From Candidatus Gromoviella agglomerans (lineage in GTDB: Bacteria > Pseudomonadota > Alphaproteobacteria > CAJXXZ01 > G021065005), in NCBI RefSeq assembly GCF_021065005.1, contig NZ_CP069247.1, positions 124,001-188,000 of the forward strand: a stretch of DNA of 64,000 nucleotides, read 5' to 3'. The notes below the pieces were generated by a model. The model was not told the origin of the DNA. It did not search any database and saw only the letters and a list, made by a program, of their open reading frames with translations. Shown one piece after another: positions 1 through 10,002 of this stretch; within the stretch, counting starts at the first letter, position 1, and each line of letters begins with the position of its first letter. The position numbers and the translations under genes are program-made.

Positions 1-1092
1 TTCATCATTTATTAAGCAAAACATCAGAGCTGCATGAACTTTATTTTGCATAAAAATCTTAAAATCAATATCATACGCATTTTTATTAAAGGAGTTATTC
101 TTCCACTGTACAATGGATGAATAAAATTCCCATGTTAATTCTGAAAAATTTTGGTAAACATTTAATACGGAAATATTGCAATTTTCGCAATGTCTTGAAA
201 CAAAATTAATTATTTCATAAGAACGACAATTATAGTTTATTATCAGAAGATTTTTTGCAAATGTTGCAAATTTATTTCGAATTTCTTGAGCAATTTTCTC
301 ATAAATATTTAACTTTTCTTCGTAATTTATGGAGGTTTGATATTTTTCAATAAACTTCTGCTTGCCATGCGTGTTCACTGATTCTACAAAATTGATAGCT
401 CGCAATTCAGGACACATATAAACATAATCATGTATGTCCAGAATACACAAAGTAGAAGTAAAATCAAATAAACTATATTTTTCTTGTATAATGTTAGTCA
501 ATACACGAAAATATTCCATATGAACTGGCAATATACTAGTTATAATTGAAATGTGAGGCATCAATATTTCAGACAACTCAGCAATTTCACCCATATGATT
601 TGTTCCAACTTCAAAAATACCAACGTTACAATACTTTGGCATATTAATTATTGTCAAACAAACTCCGATGAAGTTGTTGTAGCTCTTAATCGAGTAATAA
701 ACGTCATTCCTATTCATTTTAAGGATTTTTGCAAGCAATTCCTTCGTCGTAGTTTTACCAGCACTACCAGTAATTGCCACAATCTTAGTATTTGTCATTC
801 TGAATCTCGCAAATTTTGCCATTTTCCCAAGAGCATCTTTACTTCTTTTAACATAAACAACATAATTACTGATAGAATCATCAGATTCCAATATCACCAA
901 ACATGCACCTTTTCTAAGTGCTTCAAGTCCATAATCATTTCCATCAAAATTATCTCCTTTAATGCCTATGAATATATTTCCAGGCAACAAAGTTCTGGTA
1001 TCAATTGAAACTCCAGTACACTCAGAAGCAAAATTCGGGCGTTTGTTCAAATTTAGAGCCAATTGAATCTCTTCTTCTGTCCAAAGGCTCAT
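1..1092 (-). CDS. murF: UDP-MurNAc-tripeptide:D-Ala-D-Ala ligase MurF, 3' end beyond the window
   Basis: Cytoplasmic Mur ligase that adds D-Ala-D-Ala to the UDP-MurNAc tripeptide, the last soluble step of peptidoglycan precursor synthesis. I translated it from the ATG at 1092; the frame stays open for 364 codons to base 1, so about 90 residues are missing against the usual ~450. An N-terminal substrate domain (SIDTRTLLPGNIFIGIKG) is followed by the ATP loop ITGSAGKTTTKE, the segment NNFIGVCLT and the MurF signature FEVGTNHMGE. The stretch after it, where MurF normally reads close to ITNIGPAHLE, is ITSILPVHMEYF, so the central domain is divergent. It lies 63 bp downstream of murE on the same strand, the usual murE-murF order, and is probably co-transcribed with it. 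Confidence 0.93.
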   Translation of the reverse strand, partial: MSLWTEEEIQLALNLNKRPNFASECTGVSIDTRTLLPGNIFIGIKGDNFDGNDYGLEALRKGACLVILESDDSISNYVVYVKRSKDALGKMAKFARFRMTNTKIVAITGSAGKTTTKELLAKILKMNRNDVYYSIKSYNNFIGVCLTIINMPKYCNVGIFEVGTNHMGEIAELSEILMPHISIITSILPVHMEYFRVLTNIIQEKYSLFDFTSTLCILDIHDYVYMCPELRAINFVESVNTHGKQKFIEKYQTSINYEEKLNIYEKIAQEIRNKFATFAKNLLIINYNCRSYEIINFVSRHCENCNISVLNVYQNFSELTWEFYSSIVQWKNNSFNKNAYDIDFKIFMQNKVHAALMFCLINDE

Positions 1093-1155
1093 GAGGGCTG
1101 TAAAGAATTTGCCAGATTATATCTGTATATAATAGAATTGCAAATAGTATATACA

Positions 1156-2868
1156 TCATACATTATTTAGTTCATTTAACGCATTTTTTACCGCATCAAA
1201 ATCACTAAATGGAATTCGATCTTCAAGAATAATTTGCTCTTTTTCATGACCTTTTCCAGCTATTAATACACAAAATTTGCCAGTATTTTTTATTAGCATT
1301 TTCTCCTTCAATAAAGGAGTTAAAAATGTAAAGTTATTTATCCATGCCATTAATTGAATAGCAAGTGATATTGCATATCGTCGGTTACTAACTTCAATAA
1401 ATGAAGATGAAGCTGATAATAATTCACTCCTAATTAAATGAGCAGGTTCATTTCTAGGATTATCATCTGTAACTATAACAAAATCTGCGTAAGTTTTTGC
1501 AATTTCTGCCATTCTTCTTCTTTTATGTTTGTCTCGATCTCCACCACAACCAAAAACCAATATAATCTTATCGTATGTCATTCTCAAGTCTCTCAATGTG
1601 GTTAACATAGCATTTGGAGTGTGACCGCTATCCACAAATACGTCGTGACCATCAATTTTAGATAATCTCCCATACACAGAATTGATATTTGGAATAATTT
1701 CTGCTATTTTTTTAACAAAATCAGCTAACGAAATACTATATTCATTCATTTGCAATTTTGCGATTGCGATACATATTACAGCACACAAATTTAGCATTTG
1801 AAATTGAGCAAATATCTTGCTTGTAGTGCATATTCTCATACCAAAAATATTGAATTCTACTTCCAAAATCTCTCCCCTACGCGTAGTTGATACTAACTGG
1901 ACATCTGAATCATCTCTTACTCCATATTTTATGATCTTTATATTTCTAGCGGAACAAACGTCTTTTATTTTTTCTAAATGAGGAATCGAATCGTTTATTA
2001 TTGCAACTCCATTAGAATTAATTAATTCCCCAAATAACCTTAGCTTTGCATTAAAATAGTTCTCATATGTTTTGTGTATATCAATATGATCTTCGTGAAA
2101 ATTAGAAAATACTCCAATTTGAATGTTAGCAAAATCTATTCTATGCTGATCCAATCCTATACTCGTAGCTTCAAAAAAACAGTTAGATAAGTAATGAAAC
2201 TCATTTAAAATTTCAAAAAATTCCTCACTATTTGGAGTTGTTAAAGCCGACTTTAACGGAAAACTGGATTCAGTTAGATTGCCTTTTACATAAGAAACAG
2301 TTTTCACACCCAAACTTCCTATGCATATAGATTCACCATTCCAAAAATCTGCCATCTCTCGAAAAACTTGCTGAGCAATGTTACATATAGACGTTTTTCC
2401 ATCAGTTCCAGTCACTGCAACCATAAAATTGGGCTGTTTAGAGTTATAATGCCTAGAAGCGAATGCAAGAAACTCCATCAAACACTCAGTTCTTATCAAG
2501 ATCGCTTTTGGATAAATATTATTTTCATAATTATCTAATATATTTCGAATTTCGTTAGCAAATGATTCTTGCAAGTTATTACATTTAGAATTTTTAATCT
2601 CAAAACTTACATCACTGCCTATTTTTTTTATAATTTCATAACTCTTATCAACAATATAATTTGATCTCAATTGCAAAACATTATTGTAGTTAGATGTATC
2701 GTATAAAACGATGATTGCGCCTCGAGAAATTGCATCTTCAATGTAATCAAACCCATTTCTTTGATAACCATTTATTGCTACAAATATTCCGCGGGGAAGA
2801 ATTTTACGCGAATCACAACTTACTCCTGAAAAATATTGAAAAGGGAATAACATAAGCCTTCGCTGCAT
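1156..2868 (-). CDS. murE: UDP-MurNAc-L-Ala-D-Glu:meso-diaminopimelate ligase MurE
   Basis: Cytoplasmic ligase adding meso-diaminopimelate to UDP-MurNAc-L-Ala-D-Glu. The N-terminal Mur domain begins at SCDSRKILPRGIFVAING (about residues 17-34), the ATP loop is TGTDGKTS at 153-160, the meso-DAP specificity motif DNPR is at about 469-472, and the C-terminal AGKGHEKEQ is near 535. Length is 570 residues against about 490 for the family; the excess is a roughly 60-residue Lys/Asn-rich insert between the N-terminal domain and the ATP loop (about 60-120). The loop has Asp where most MurE proteins have Asn (GTNGKT). The ATG at 2868 has no clear Shine-Dalgarno; an alternative ATG is at 2853. Together with murF it shows that the organism can make DAP-type peptidoglycan precursors. 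Confidence 0.96.
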   Translation of the reverse strand: MQRRLMLFPFQYFSGVSCDSRKILPRGIFVAINGYQRNGFDYIEDAISRGAIIVLYDTSNYNNVLQLRSNYIVDKSYEIIKKIGSDVSFEIKNSKCNNLQESFANEIRNILDNYENNIYPKAILIRTECLMEFLAFASRHYNSKQPNFMVAVTGTDGKTSICNIAQQVFREMADFWNGESICIGSLGVKTVSYVKGNLTESSFPLKSALTTPNSEEFFEILNEFHYLSNCFFEATSIGLDQHRIDFANIQIGVFSNFHEDHIDIHKTYENYFNAKLRLFGELINSNGVAIINDSIPHLEKIKDVCSARNIKIIKYGVRDDSDVQLVSTTRRGEILEVEFNIFGMRICTTSKIFAQFQMLNLCAVICIAIAKLQMNEYSISLADFVKKIAEIIPNINSVYGRLSKIDGHDVFVDSGHTPNAMLTTLRDLRMTYDKIILVFGCGGDRDKHKRRRMAEIAKTYADFVIVTDDNPRNEPAHLIRSELLSASSSFIEVSNRRYAISLAIQLMAWINNFTFLTPLLKEKMLIKNTGKFCVLIAGKGHEKEQIILEDRIPFSDFDAVKNALNELNNV

Positions 2869-3140
2869 AGCAAAATGCTAATCATACATGGATTGTATAT
2901 AAATACAAAATATTTTAAAAGTTATAAATAAAGAAAAAATCCAAATTTTCAATAATGCTACAGTGAATTTAAAATGAGAACCAAAAAGCTCTTATAAAAT
3001 ATACAGAGCAAAATATAATTTTTAAAAATATCAAGTAATCATTTTTTTTGTCATAATAATTGTCCATATATTAAAATAAATAGCTTAAAATTCAAATAAT
3101 ATGTCGATAATATAGCTTTATACCTTATGAATTTTAGAAT

Positions 3141-5771
3141 TTAATTACATGAGTCAATTACTTCATCATCTCCCACGTCATCGTTTTCTAGACAAGCGAC
3201 TGAAACGACTCTTTCTCCATCTATCATTCTGCAAATCGTAACACCATGAGTGTTTCTGCTAGATATTCTGATATCACTTACCTTACATCTAATTAATCGG
3301 CCGAGATTTGTACTTAAAATTATCTGATCATTTGTATTTACAGGAAATGTAGAAATCACAAATTCATCATTCTTAACTTTCATTGACATAACTCCCTGCC
3401 CTCGCCTTAAGCTCCTTCTATAAGCATTTTCAGATGTCATTTTCCCAAATCCATGATCACTTATACTCATAATCAATTGGTCACCCAATGTATGAGAAAT
3501 ATCAGACTCTACATCACCCTCTACATCAATTGATGATTTCAAAATACACATCGAAACAACTTCATCATTTCCAATGAGTTTTATTCCTTGTACTCCACTA
3601 GAATCTCTACCGACAAAAACTCTAATTTCATCAACAGAAAATCTTATACTTTTACCATTTTTAGTCGTTAACATAATATCGCTATGATCCGAACACTCCA
3701 AAACAGATACCAACCTATCATTTGCATCCAATTTCACTGCTATTTTACCAGTTATTCGAACATTTTCAAAATCTTCAATTTTATTTCTTCGTACAAATCC
3801 TTTTGCAGTTGCAAATACGAGATATTTACTTCCAAAATCTTGATTTGCCTCATCTTTAAATGCTACAGGTAAAATCGCAGATATAACCTCATTTTCTTCA
3901 AGAGGTAGCAAATTAATAATCGTTTTTCCTCTAGATTGAGCACTCACTAAAGGTAATTTATACACTTTTTCTTTATAGACCTTACCATTAGAAGAAAAGA
4001 ACAATATATGTGAGTGAGTATTTGCAATGAACATACGTGTGACAATATCTTCATCCTTTAATCCAACTCCTGTCTTGCCCTTTCCACCTCTTTTTTGCAG
4101 TCTGTATGTACTTAATGGAACTCTCTTAACGTATCCAGCAAGGCTTATTGTTACGACCATATCATCCTTTTGCACCCAAAAATCTTCATTTATTCCCAAT
4201 AAACAAGGAGAGATTTCAGTTTTTCTATCAACTCCAAACATCTTCTTAATATTGAGTAACTCTTCCTTCATCACAGACATCAATCGCTCAGGAATATTAA
4301 GTATCTTAATGTATTCATCAATTTCATCTAACAATCCCTTTATTTCATCCGAAAGGGCATTTTTTTCCAATTTAGTCAGTCGGTGTAGTTTTAAGTCAAG
4401 AATAGCACGAGCTTGCTTTTCGTCAAACTTATATACTAAACTAGACAAGCTCATAAATTTCATCAATTCATCAGAAAGAGTCCATTTTTCATTCATCAAA
4501 GCATTTAGAGCAATAGCGTAATCAGTAGAAGATCTTATAATACTGATGATTTTATCTATATTATCTATACACAGCATGAGAGCATACAAAATATGAATTC
4601 TCGCTTGACATTTCGATAAAAAGTATATTGTTCTACGCTGAATTACCTCTTTCCTAAACTCAATAAATGCACTGAGTATATCAATCAACCCCATCTGCTG
4701 AGGCTTGCCGTTATTTAGAGCAAGCATATTAAAACTAAAACTCACTTCCATCTGAGATGTAGCAAATAACTGAGAAACTATTCTTTCTGCATTAAAATCT
4801 TTCTTAATTTCTATCACAACTCGTATTCCATGCCTATCAGACTCATCTCTCATATCAGCTATGCCTTCAATTTCCTTTTTTTGAACCAAATCCAATATCT
4901 TTTCGAGCATTTTCGCTTTATTCACTTGATATGGAATTTCTGTGATGACTATAGCCTCTTTTTTGTCTGACACAGATTCAATATCATAACGAGCACGCAA
5001 AATAATTGATCCTCTACCAGTTCTATAAGTATTCTCTATATCGCGCAGAGATACTATTATTCCACCAGTTGGAAAATCTGGCCCAGGCAAAACTTGTAGC
5101 AAATCAAATAAGGTAGCTGAAGGATTGTCTATCAATAAACATGTTGCATCGATTACTTCTGATAAATTATGAGTTGGAATATTTGTTGCCATTCCAACTG
5201 CAATTCCATTTGCTCCATTAACCAGCAGATTTGGGAACATCGCTGGTAAAACTGAAGGAATTGTCAAAGTATTGTCATAATTTGACTCATAATCTACAGT
5301 GTAGTTGTCGTAATCTTTACACAACAGCTCTGCAATATATGTTAGCCGAGCTTCGGTGTACCTGCTAGCTGCTGCTTTATCTCCATCAATAGAACCCCAG
5401 TTACCTTGACCATCTACTAAAGTATGCATCATAGCAAATGGCTGAGCCATTCTCACCATTGCATCATATATAGATCCATCTCCATGAGGATGATATTTTC
5501 CAAGAACATCTCCAATTATACGAGCAGCTTTTTTATATGCTCTATTGTGCAAATACCCTCCCTCTTGCATTGCATATAAAATTCTTCTGTGAACTGGTTT
5601 GAGTCCATCTCGAACATCAGGAAGAGCTCGACTTACTATTACACTCATTGCATAGTCAAGATATGACGACGTCACTTCATTTTCAAATTCTACCAATCTT
5701 TCTTGGTTGTTTTCTTCATCTTCATATGAAGAGTGAACATCTATATTTTCAAAAAATTCATAAAAATTCAT
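3141..5771 (-). CDS. gyrA: DNA gyrase subunit A
   Basis: Breakage-reunion subunit of DNA gyrase, which introduces negative supercoils as an A2B2 complex. The winged-helix core starts at [20 protein letters not shown], the catalytic tyrosine lies in [10 protein letters not shown], and the C-terminal beta-pinwheel carries the gyrase-specific GyrA box [10 protein letters not shown], which argues against ParC. The quinolone-resistance region reads [19 protein letters not shown]: the residue matching E. coli Ser83 is Gly (codon GGA), while the residue matching Asp87 is kept. I prefer the ATG at 5771; an in-frame GTG at 5792 would add seven residues, and neither has a good Shine-Dalgarno. The protein ends in an acidic tail. 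It is followed on the same strand (to the left) by murE after a 272-bp gap in which I see nothing. Confidence 0.97.
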   Translation of the reverse strand: MNFYEFFENIDVHSSYEDEENNQERLVEFENEVTSSYLDYAMSVIVSRALPDVRDGLKPVHRRILYAMQEGGYLHNRAYKKAARIIGDVLGKYHPHGDGSIYDAMVRMAQPFAMMHTLVDGQGNWGSIDGDKAAASRYTEARLTYIAELLCKDYDNYTVDYESNYDNTLTIPSVLPAMFPNLLVNGANGIAVGMATNIPTHNLSEVIDATCLLIDNPSATLFDLLQVLPGPDFPTGGIIVSLRDIENTYRTGRGSIILRARYDIESVSDKKEAIVITEIPYQVNKAKMLEKILDLVQKKEIEGIADMRDESDRHGIRVVIEIKKDFNAERIVSQLFATSQMEVSFSFNMLALNNGKPQQMGLIDILSAFIEFRKEVIQRRTIYFLSKCQARIHILYALMLCIDNIDKIISIIRSSTDYAIALNALMNEKWTLSDELMKFMSLSSLVYKFDEKQARAILDLKLHRLTKLEKNALSDEIKGLLDEIDEYIKILNIPERLMSVMKEELLNIKKMFGVDRKTEISPCLLGINEDFWVQKDDMVVTISLAGYVKRVPLSTYRLQKRGGKGKTGVGLKDEDIVTRMFIANTHSHILFFSSNGKVYKEKVYKLPLVSAQSRGKTIINLLPLEENEVISAILPVAFKDEANQDFGSKYLVFATAKGFVRRNKIEDFENVRITGKIAVKLDANDRLVSVLECSDHSDIMLTTKNGKSIRFSVDEIRVFVGRDSSGVQGIKLIGNDEVVSMCILKSSIDVEGDVESDISHTLGDQLIMSISDHGFGKMTSENAYRRSLRRGQGVMSMKVKNDEFVISTFPVNTNDQIILSTNLGRLIRCKVSDIRISSRNTHGVTICRMIDGERVVSVACLENDDVGDDEVIDSCN

Positions 5772-5902
5772 ATAATTCAAATAGATTTCCACAAATGCAT
5801 CAAATACTTTATCATCAATCTGACACCATTATTTAACAGAATTGTACAATTAATTTCCTAATCTGTAACTCTTTTTCCTCAATTTTTCATCATACAAATT
5901 TG

Positions 5903-6808
5903 TTATTTATCTATCTCATCAATTCCAAGCAAATGATAACAAAATTCATCTGCATTAAATTCAATCAAATCATCAATTTTTTCTCCAACTCCAACAAAAT
6001 AAATAGGCAATTTGAATTTTTCTACAATACTTAGCAAGGCTCCTCCTTTCGCGCTAGTATCTAATTTTGTAACTATCATTCCATCAATCTCAACGTACTT
6101 CAGAAATCTTTCCATCTGAGCTATCAGATTTTGCCCAACAGAGCCATCTAGCACAATTAACGAAATTATCTTCGTTTTACAATTCTTTTTTGCGACATTT
6201 TGCATTTTTTGTAACTCAATCATCAAGTTAGTATTTGTATGGAGTCTTCCAGCTGTATCTATTATGCAAAAATCTAAATTTTGAGACATATTGATTCCAT
6301 CAAAAACCAATCCCGACGGATCTTTCCCTTTATCAGAAAGAATTGAAATATTAATTCTTCTTGCCCATTCTGCTAACTGCTCAGTAGCCGCAGCTCGAAA
6401 AGTGTCAGCACAGACGATCATTCCAGATTTCTTTTGACTTTTCAATTTATAAGCTAATTTCCCAACCGTTGTCGTTTTTCCAGAACCATTTAATCCAAAA
6501 ATCATGATATTTGCAGGAAAATCAAACAAATAATTTGTGTCTTGAGTAAAAATTGGTCTAATTATTTCAAATACAAATTTCATAAGATGGTCAAAGCTTA
6601 TTTCTTGATCAAAATACTTGTCCTTTATTTTATCAATTATGTTTTGGCTAATTTTTGGGCCAACATCAGACTGTATCAAAATTGCAAATAACTTAATCAA
6701 ACTTTCTTCATCAATTCTTTTAGAGTAAAAAAATATTGACTGAATTGCATCTGTCAGTCTTTGAGATGATTTTTTAAGACTAGACTTGATGAATGATACC
6801 AATCCCAT
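5903..6808 (-). CDS. ftsY: Signal recognition particle receptor FtsY
   Basis: SRP receptor GTPase that docks SRP-ribosome complexes at the inner membrane for co-translational insertion. An NG domain is visible: N-domain helices (about 1-90), G1 loop GLNGSGKTTT at 105-114, DTFRAAATEQLAEWARR, DTAGRLHTN, the specificity motif TKLDTSAKGG and the closing GVGEKIDDL. At 301 residues it lacks the long acidic A domain of E. coli FtsY, as in other alphaproteobacteria; the N-terminus (MGLVSFIKSSLKKS) is a short basic amphipathic helix suited to membrane binding. The SRP GTPase Ffh is unlikely because there is no methionine-rich M domain. It lies 131 bp upstream of gyrA on the same strand and is divergent from ftsA. 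Confidence 0.96.
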   Translation of the reverse strand: MGLVSFIKSSLKKSSQRLTDAIQSIFFYSKRIDEESLIKLFAILIQSDVGPKISQNIIDKIKDKYFDQEISFDHLMKFVFEIIRPIFTQDTNYLFDFPANIMIFGLNGSGKTTTVGKLAYKLKSQKKSGMIVCADTFRAAATEQLAEWARRINISILSDKGKDPSGLVFDGINMSQNLDFCIIDTAGRLHTNTNLMIELQKMQNVAKKNCKTKIISLIVLDGSVGQNLIAQMERFLKYVEIDGMIVTKLDTSAKGGALLSIVEKFKLPIYFVGVGEKIDDLIEFNADEFCYHLLGIDEIDK

Positions 6809-6922
6809 GAAAAATATAATCGATCAGAGTACCATATCTTACTTCAATATCCCTTCTCAGCAAGAGTTTTTTATGATAAAGTGTTGCGAAATGTACTTTT
6901 CGCTCTTTGTTATATAATGGGA

Positions 6923-8131
6923 ATGTTTACAATACTAGATATAGGTAATAGTAAGACTCATTGTATCGTAGCTAATATCAATTTCGATTCATCTGAAATA
7001 TTGTCATCGATTATTCACAAAACCGTTGGATTTTCAAATGGATACGTCGTTGATATGAATTTATTTAAAGAATCAATGTATGACATAATTTTCAAAGCAG
7101 AACAAGAGTCAAAATCTGTAATAAACGAAGTTATAATAATACTAAATGGTCCATACATTTCTGAAGATCAAATCTCCGCAAAGATAATCTTAAAAGATAC
7201 ACCAATCAAACAAGAAGATTTAAGTAAAATACTAGAAAAATCCAGATTATCATCAAAAGATAGCATAATAATTCATTCTGATGTTATGCAATACCAGATC
7301 GATGATGGAATATCAATAAACAACCCAGTAGGAATGATTGGTCAAGAATTAAAGATACGAATTAGAAATATAAAATCAAAATTCACGCCTGTGCAGAATA
7401 TATCAATATGCTTTAATGATATTAATGTAGCAGTGAAGGATATATTATTTGGCAATTACATACTCGGGTATTCATATAAAACCTACTCAGAGAATGGGAA
7501 TTTCACAGCTATCGATATTGGTTCTCATTTGACAAAAATATCAATCTTCGAAAATGGAATTATGCAAAAGCACTTGACTTTACCATATGGCGGAGATTTC
7601 ATAACAAATGAAATTTCTCACTCCACAAAAATTCCAAAATCTCAAGCTGAGAGAATAAAAATAATGTACGGATCAGCAATAAATATAGGAGCTTATAGCG
7701 ATGACGATAATATATTGACCACATCATTGGAAAATGATTCGATTCAAGTATCAAAATCAAGAATAAACAACATAATATCATCACAAATTAATCAAATGAT
7801 CGAATTAATTCGAAATGAAATTGTTCCTCAAGGAGATTGCCTTATTCTATCAGGCGGTACTGCTTTATTACCTCATATTACAGATAAATTTCAAGAAAAT
7901 ATCGATATAAATGTGATTTTACCGAATTTTAAACAAACAAATAAAGACTTTTCTAGAAACAGACTTAGCAAAACAAGATTTGCAAATCTTAATGCTCAAA
8001 ATGCTATGATTATCGGCGCAATAAATTTCTTACAACTTAAATCTGGCATGAGTGGAGTAAAAAATAATTATGACAATAAAAAGAATTCTTTTATAAAGAA
8101 AATTTTATTGTGGGTCAATAAGAGAAAATAA
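6923..8131 (+). CDS. ftsA: Cell division protein FtsA
   Basis: Actin-like ATPase that tethers FtsZ to the inner membrane and recruits late divisome proteins. The nucleotide-binding segments of the actin fold are visible: FTILDIGNSKTHCIVANI at the start, FTAIDIGSHLTKISIFENG in the middle and LILSGGTALLPHI near the end. The C-terminus SFIKKILLWVNKRK is the expected basic amphipathic membrane-targeting helix. The ATG at 6923 puts the first phosphate loop at the very N-terminus, as in the family; an ATG at 6917 and a GTG at 6881 are possible upstream starts. FtsZ and FtsQ are not adjacent, so the division cluster is split. The next gene is tRNA-Leu(UAG). Confidence 0.9.
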   Translation: MFTILDIGNSKTHCIVANINFDSSEILSSIIHKTVGFSNGYVVDMNLFKESMYDIIFKAEQESKSVINEVIIILNGPYISEDQISAKIILKDTPIKQEDLSKILEKSRLSSKDSIIIHSDVMQYQIDDGISINNPVGMIGQELKIRIRNIKSKFTPVQNISICFNDINVAVKDILFGNYILGYSYKTYSENGNFTAIDIGSHLTKISIFENGIMQKHLTLPYGGDFITNEISHSTKIPKSQAERIKIMYGSAINIGAYSDDDNILTTSLENDSIQVSKSRINNIISSQINQMIELIRNEIVPQGDCLILSGGTALLPHITDKFQENIDINVILPNFKQTNKDFSRNRLSKTRFANLNAQNAMIIGAINFLQLKSGMSGVKNNYDNKKNSFIKKILLWVNKRK

Positions 8132-8242
8132 ATTTATACACCGATGCGTGAGTATACAAAAATCATTCATATCAGGGTTCTATAGCATAATTGCAAACCT
8201 AGAATCAAAATATCGCATAAATTTCATTACTCAACAAAAATA

Positions 8243-8271
8243 TAGACGAAATAGCTTAAAAATGATATGAT
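8243..8271 (+). promoter_or_regulatory. Predicted sigma-70-type promoter of tRNA-Leu(UAG)
   Basis: A -35-like TAGACG (8243-8248) and a -10-like TATGAT (8266-8271) are separated by exactly 17 bp. The expected start, about 7 bp downstream, falls one base before the tRNA 5' end at 8279. This is inferred from spacing and box similarity only. Confidence 0.5.
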
Positions 8272-8278
8272 TTGCAGT

Positions 8279-8359
8279 GCGGATGTGGCGGAATGGTAGA
8301 CGCGCTAGGTTTAGGTCCTAGTGGTGCAAACTGTGGGGGTTCAAGTCCCTCCATCCGTA
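8279..8359 (+). tRNA. tRNA-Leu (anticodon UAG)
   Basis: Cloverleaf folded by eye. The acceptor GCGGATG (8279-8285) pairs with CATCCGT (8352-8358), leaving a G1-U72 wobble at the end. The anticodon stem CTAGG/CCTAG encloses the loop TTTAGGT with anticodon TAG at 8312-8314. The variable arm is of leucine (class II) type, and the T arm contains GGTTCAAGTCC. The discriminator base is A at 8359. CCA is not encoded, so it must be added by the cca product found at 10.4 kb. Confidence 0.95.
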
Positions 8360-8395
8360 TTGATTGTCTGAAAATATCTTTTGATTGACTATCAA
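8360..8395 (+). terminator. Weak candidate terminator hairpin after tRNA-Leu(UAG)
   Basis: TTGATTGTC (8360-8368) can pair with GACTATCAA (8387-8395) with one mismatch and an 18-base loop, followed by only TTTC. The thymine tract is poor, so this could instead be a processing hairpin. Confidence 0.3.
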
Positions 8396-8942
8396 TTTCA
8401 TGAATTTTACTCCATAAATAAACGGTTAGTATTTATTTTATTATTATTAAACAATGAATTTATCAACATTCAACTGACGCTGCAATTACTGATTCAAGTT
8501 TTATTGCAAAACATTCTTTTACATTCAACTAAATACAAAAAAAATATGTGATAAGAATCAAGGATTAACACAAGAAAGAAGTTTTTATAAATTAGTTCCA
8601 AAAAAAGAAAATGATGAGATCAAAACAAAATGTGAAAAATTAAAAGAATATTTGAATAATTTTTCAAAAAAAATCCAATGAAATCTCTTTAATAGATTTA
8701 CTAAAAATGTTAATAATGCTAGATTCTTTTCAATGAAAATACTGTTCACTACCACACATACAAGCTAGAAAAAATAGTAAAAAATTAATATTATCAATAA
8801 ATGACAACTAAATCATTGCATAGAGCGTAAAAAGAAGACGTAGAACCTAAAAATATTCCAAAGATAGTTGCAATCCGTAAATATGTTATTGCTAAATAAT
8901 AAAATTCAAATTCACTTTACTTACAATAAATGACAAATTTAT
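8396..8942. other. Intergenic region with a possible short gene remnant
   Basis: No intact gene was found in these 547 bases. On the plus strand about 45 codons are open from roughly 8550 to 8680 without a start codon and read like coding sequence (Lys/Glu-rich, e.g. QERSFYKLVPKKENDE), followed by stops in all frames. It may be the remnant of a lost gene; I do not recognise the family. Confidence 0.35.
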
Positions 8943-9329
8943 TTACTCAGACTTTATCATCAAATTAATCTTAGTGTAACCGCAAGAAGTCATAATTCCC
9001 ATAATTCTAGCAACAAATCCGTACATCGATGATGTATCAGCATATATTCTGACCACACACCCTCTATCTAAAGAAGATATAGCCGACAAAAATTCAAACT
9101 CTGGAATCTTTTTGCCATTTAAAGACACATCACCATTCGCAGTCAACACAACATCTATCGTGTTAGATAAACTGGACTGATTAGATGAAGATTTAGCAGA
9201 AGGCAAATTGACCTCAAGATGAGAAATAGCACCAGCAGCAAAAATCATAAAAACCACCAAAAGCACCAACAAAACATCCATAAAAGGAGTCATGTTAATA
9301 CGGTGATCGATTGAAGGACGCTTCTTCAT
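8943..9329 (-). CDS. tolR: ExbD/TolR family energy-transduction protein
   Basis: Inner-membrane protein that with a TolQ/ExbB partner couples the proton gradient to the outer-membrane Tol-Pal or TonB system. The N-terminal cytosolic segment RINMTPFMDVLLVLLVVFMI holds the single membrane helix with the conserved proton-path Asp (MD at about residues 17-18), followed by a periplasmic domain to residue 128, normal for the family. TolR is preferred over ExbD only because reduced alphaproteobacteria usually keep Tol-Pal; no TolQ gene is adjacent. Its start overlaps the end of rplY by one base (TAATG), so the two are translationally linked. Confidence 0.88.
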   Translation of the reverse strand: MKKRPSIDHRINMTPFMDVLLVLLVVFMIFAAGAISHLEVNLPSAKSSSNQSSLSNTIDVVLTANGDVSLNGKKIPEFEFLSAISSLDRGCVVRIYADTSSMYGFVARIMGIMTSCGYTKINLMIKSE

Positions 9330-9919
9330 TATTCTCTTCTAGGCATTTTCATATAAGCCACTTTTTCACTGAGCGACTTTTGTACCAAGGAATCAGCCCC
9401 ACTTGGGAGAACAAAATCAGCACCACTTGGCAGAGCAATATCTCCCACAGTAATTGCTTCTGCAACATTCATCGCATGCAAATCAACATCTATATGCGAC
9501 ACTAAATTGTTTCCAAGAACCTTTAACTTCAAGACATTTTTGTGTATTTTTATCACTCCACCCTGCTTTATGCCTGGTGCTTTTTCCATATTCTTAAATA
9601 CAAGAGGCACTTCCAAAACAACCATCCTGTCTGGAAATAGTTTCACGAAATTAACATGTAAAGGATAACCCTGAATCGGGTGATATTGAACTTCTCTTGC
9701 TAACGCATCGCAAATTTTGCTTCCATTCTCGTCAATTAACTCAAAAGATCTATTGAAAAATCCTCTTTCCATCAATGCTCTGACCACGCTCTTAAAACAA
9801 ATAGAGTAACTAATACATTCACTCCCATTCTGCAAAGTACAAGGAACAAACCCATTATTACGCAAAGCTTTTACAAGCGACTTACCGTGCACGCGAGAAC
9901 TTACCACAAAAGAATTCAT
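9329..9919 (-). CDS. rplY: Large-subunit ribosomal protein bL25 (Ctc type)
   Basis: 5S rRNA-binding protein of the 50S subunit. The N-terminal L25 domain starts with a short beta-strand segment (VVSSRVHGKSLVKALRNNG) and contains QGYPLHVNFVKLFPDRMVVL near residues 82-101. The C-terminal TL5/Ctc beta domain has APGIKQGGVIKI and ends with a tail in which LPSGAD occurs twice. Length of 196 residues fits the long Ctc-type form rather than the 94-residue E. coli protein. The basic RNA-binding N-terminal region is weakly conserved here. The ATG at 9919 has no evident Shine-Dalgarno. tolR overlaps its 3' end. Confidence 0.88.
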   Translation of the reverse strand: MNSFVVSSRVHGKSLVKALRNNGFVPCTLQNGSECISYSICFKSVVRALMERGFFNRSFELIDENGSKICDALAREVQYHPIQGYPLHVNFVKLFPDRMVVLEVPLVFKNMEKAPGIKQGGVIKIHKNVLKLKVLGNNLVSHIDVDLHAMNVAEAITVGDIALPSGADFVLPSGADSLVQKSLSEKVAYMKMPRRE

Positions 9920-10002
9920 ATTTCAAATTCATAAAACATTCTCAGGATTCTATTAAGATTTTTAAATTATTGCAATATAAAATGTATACACTGATAGAAC
10001 AA

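Noticed and set aside
553-1008. Plus-strand open frame of 151 codons at the left end
   Set aside because: It lies antisense to a well-supported murF with ATP-loop and family motifs on the minus strand.
3141-5771. Topoisomerase IV subunit A (ParC) instead of GyrA
   Set aside because: A complete GyrA box ([10 protein letters not shown]) is present in the C-terminal domain, which ParC lacks.
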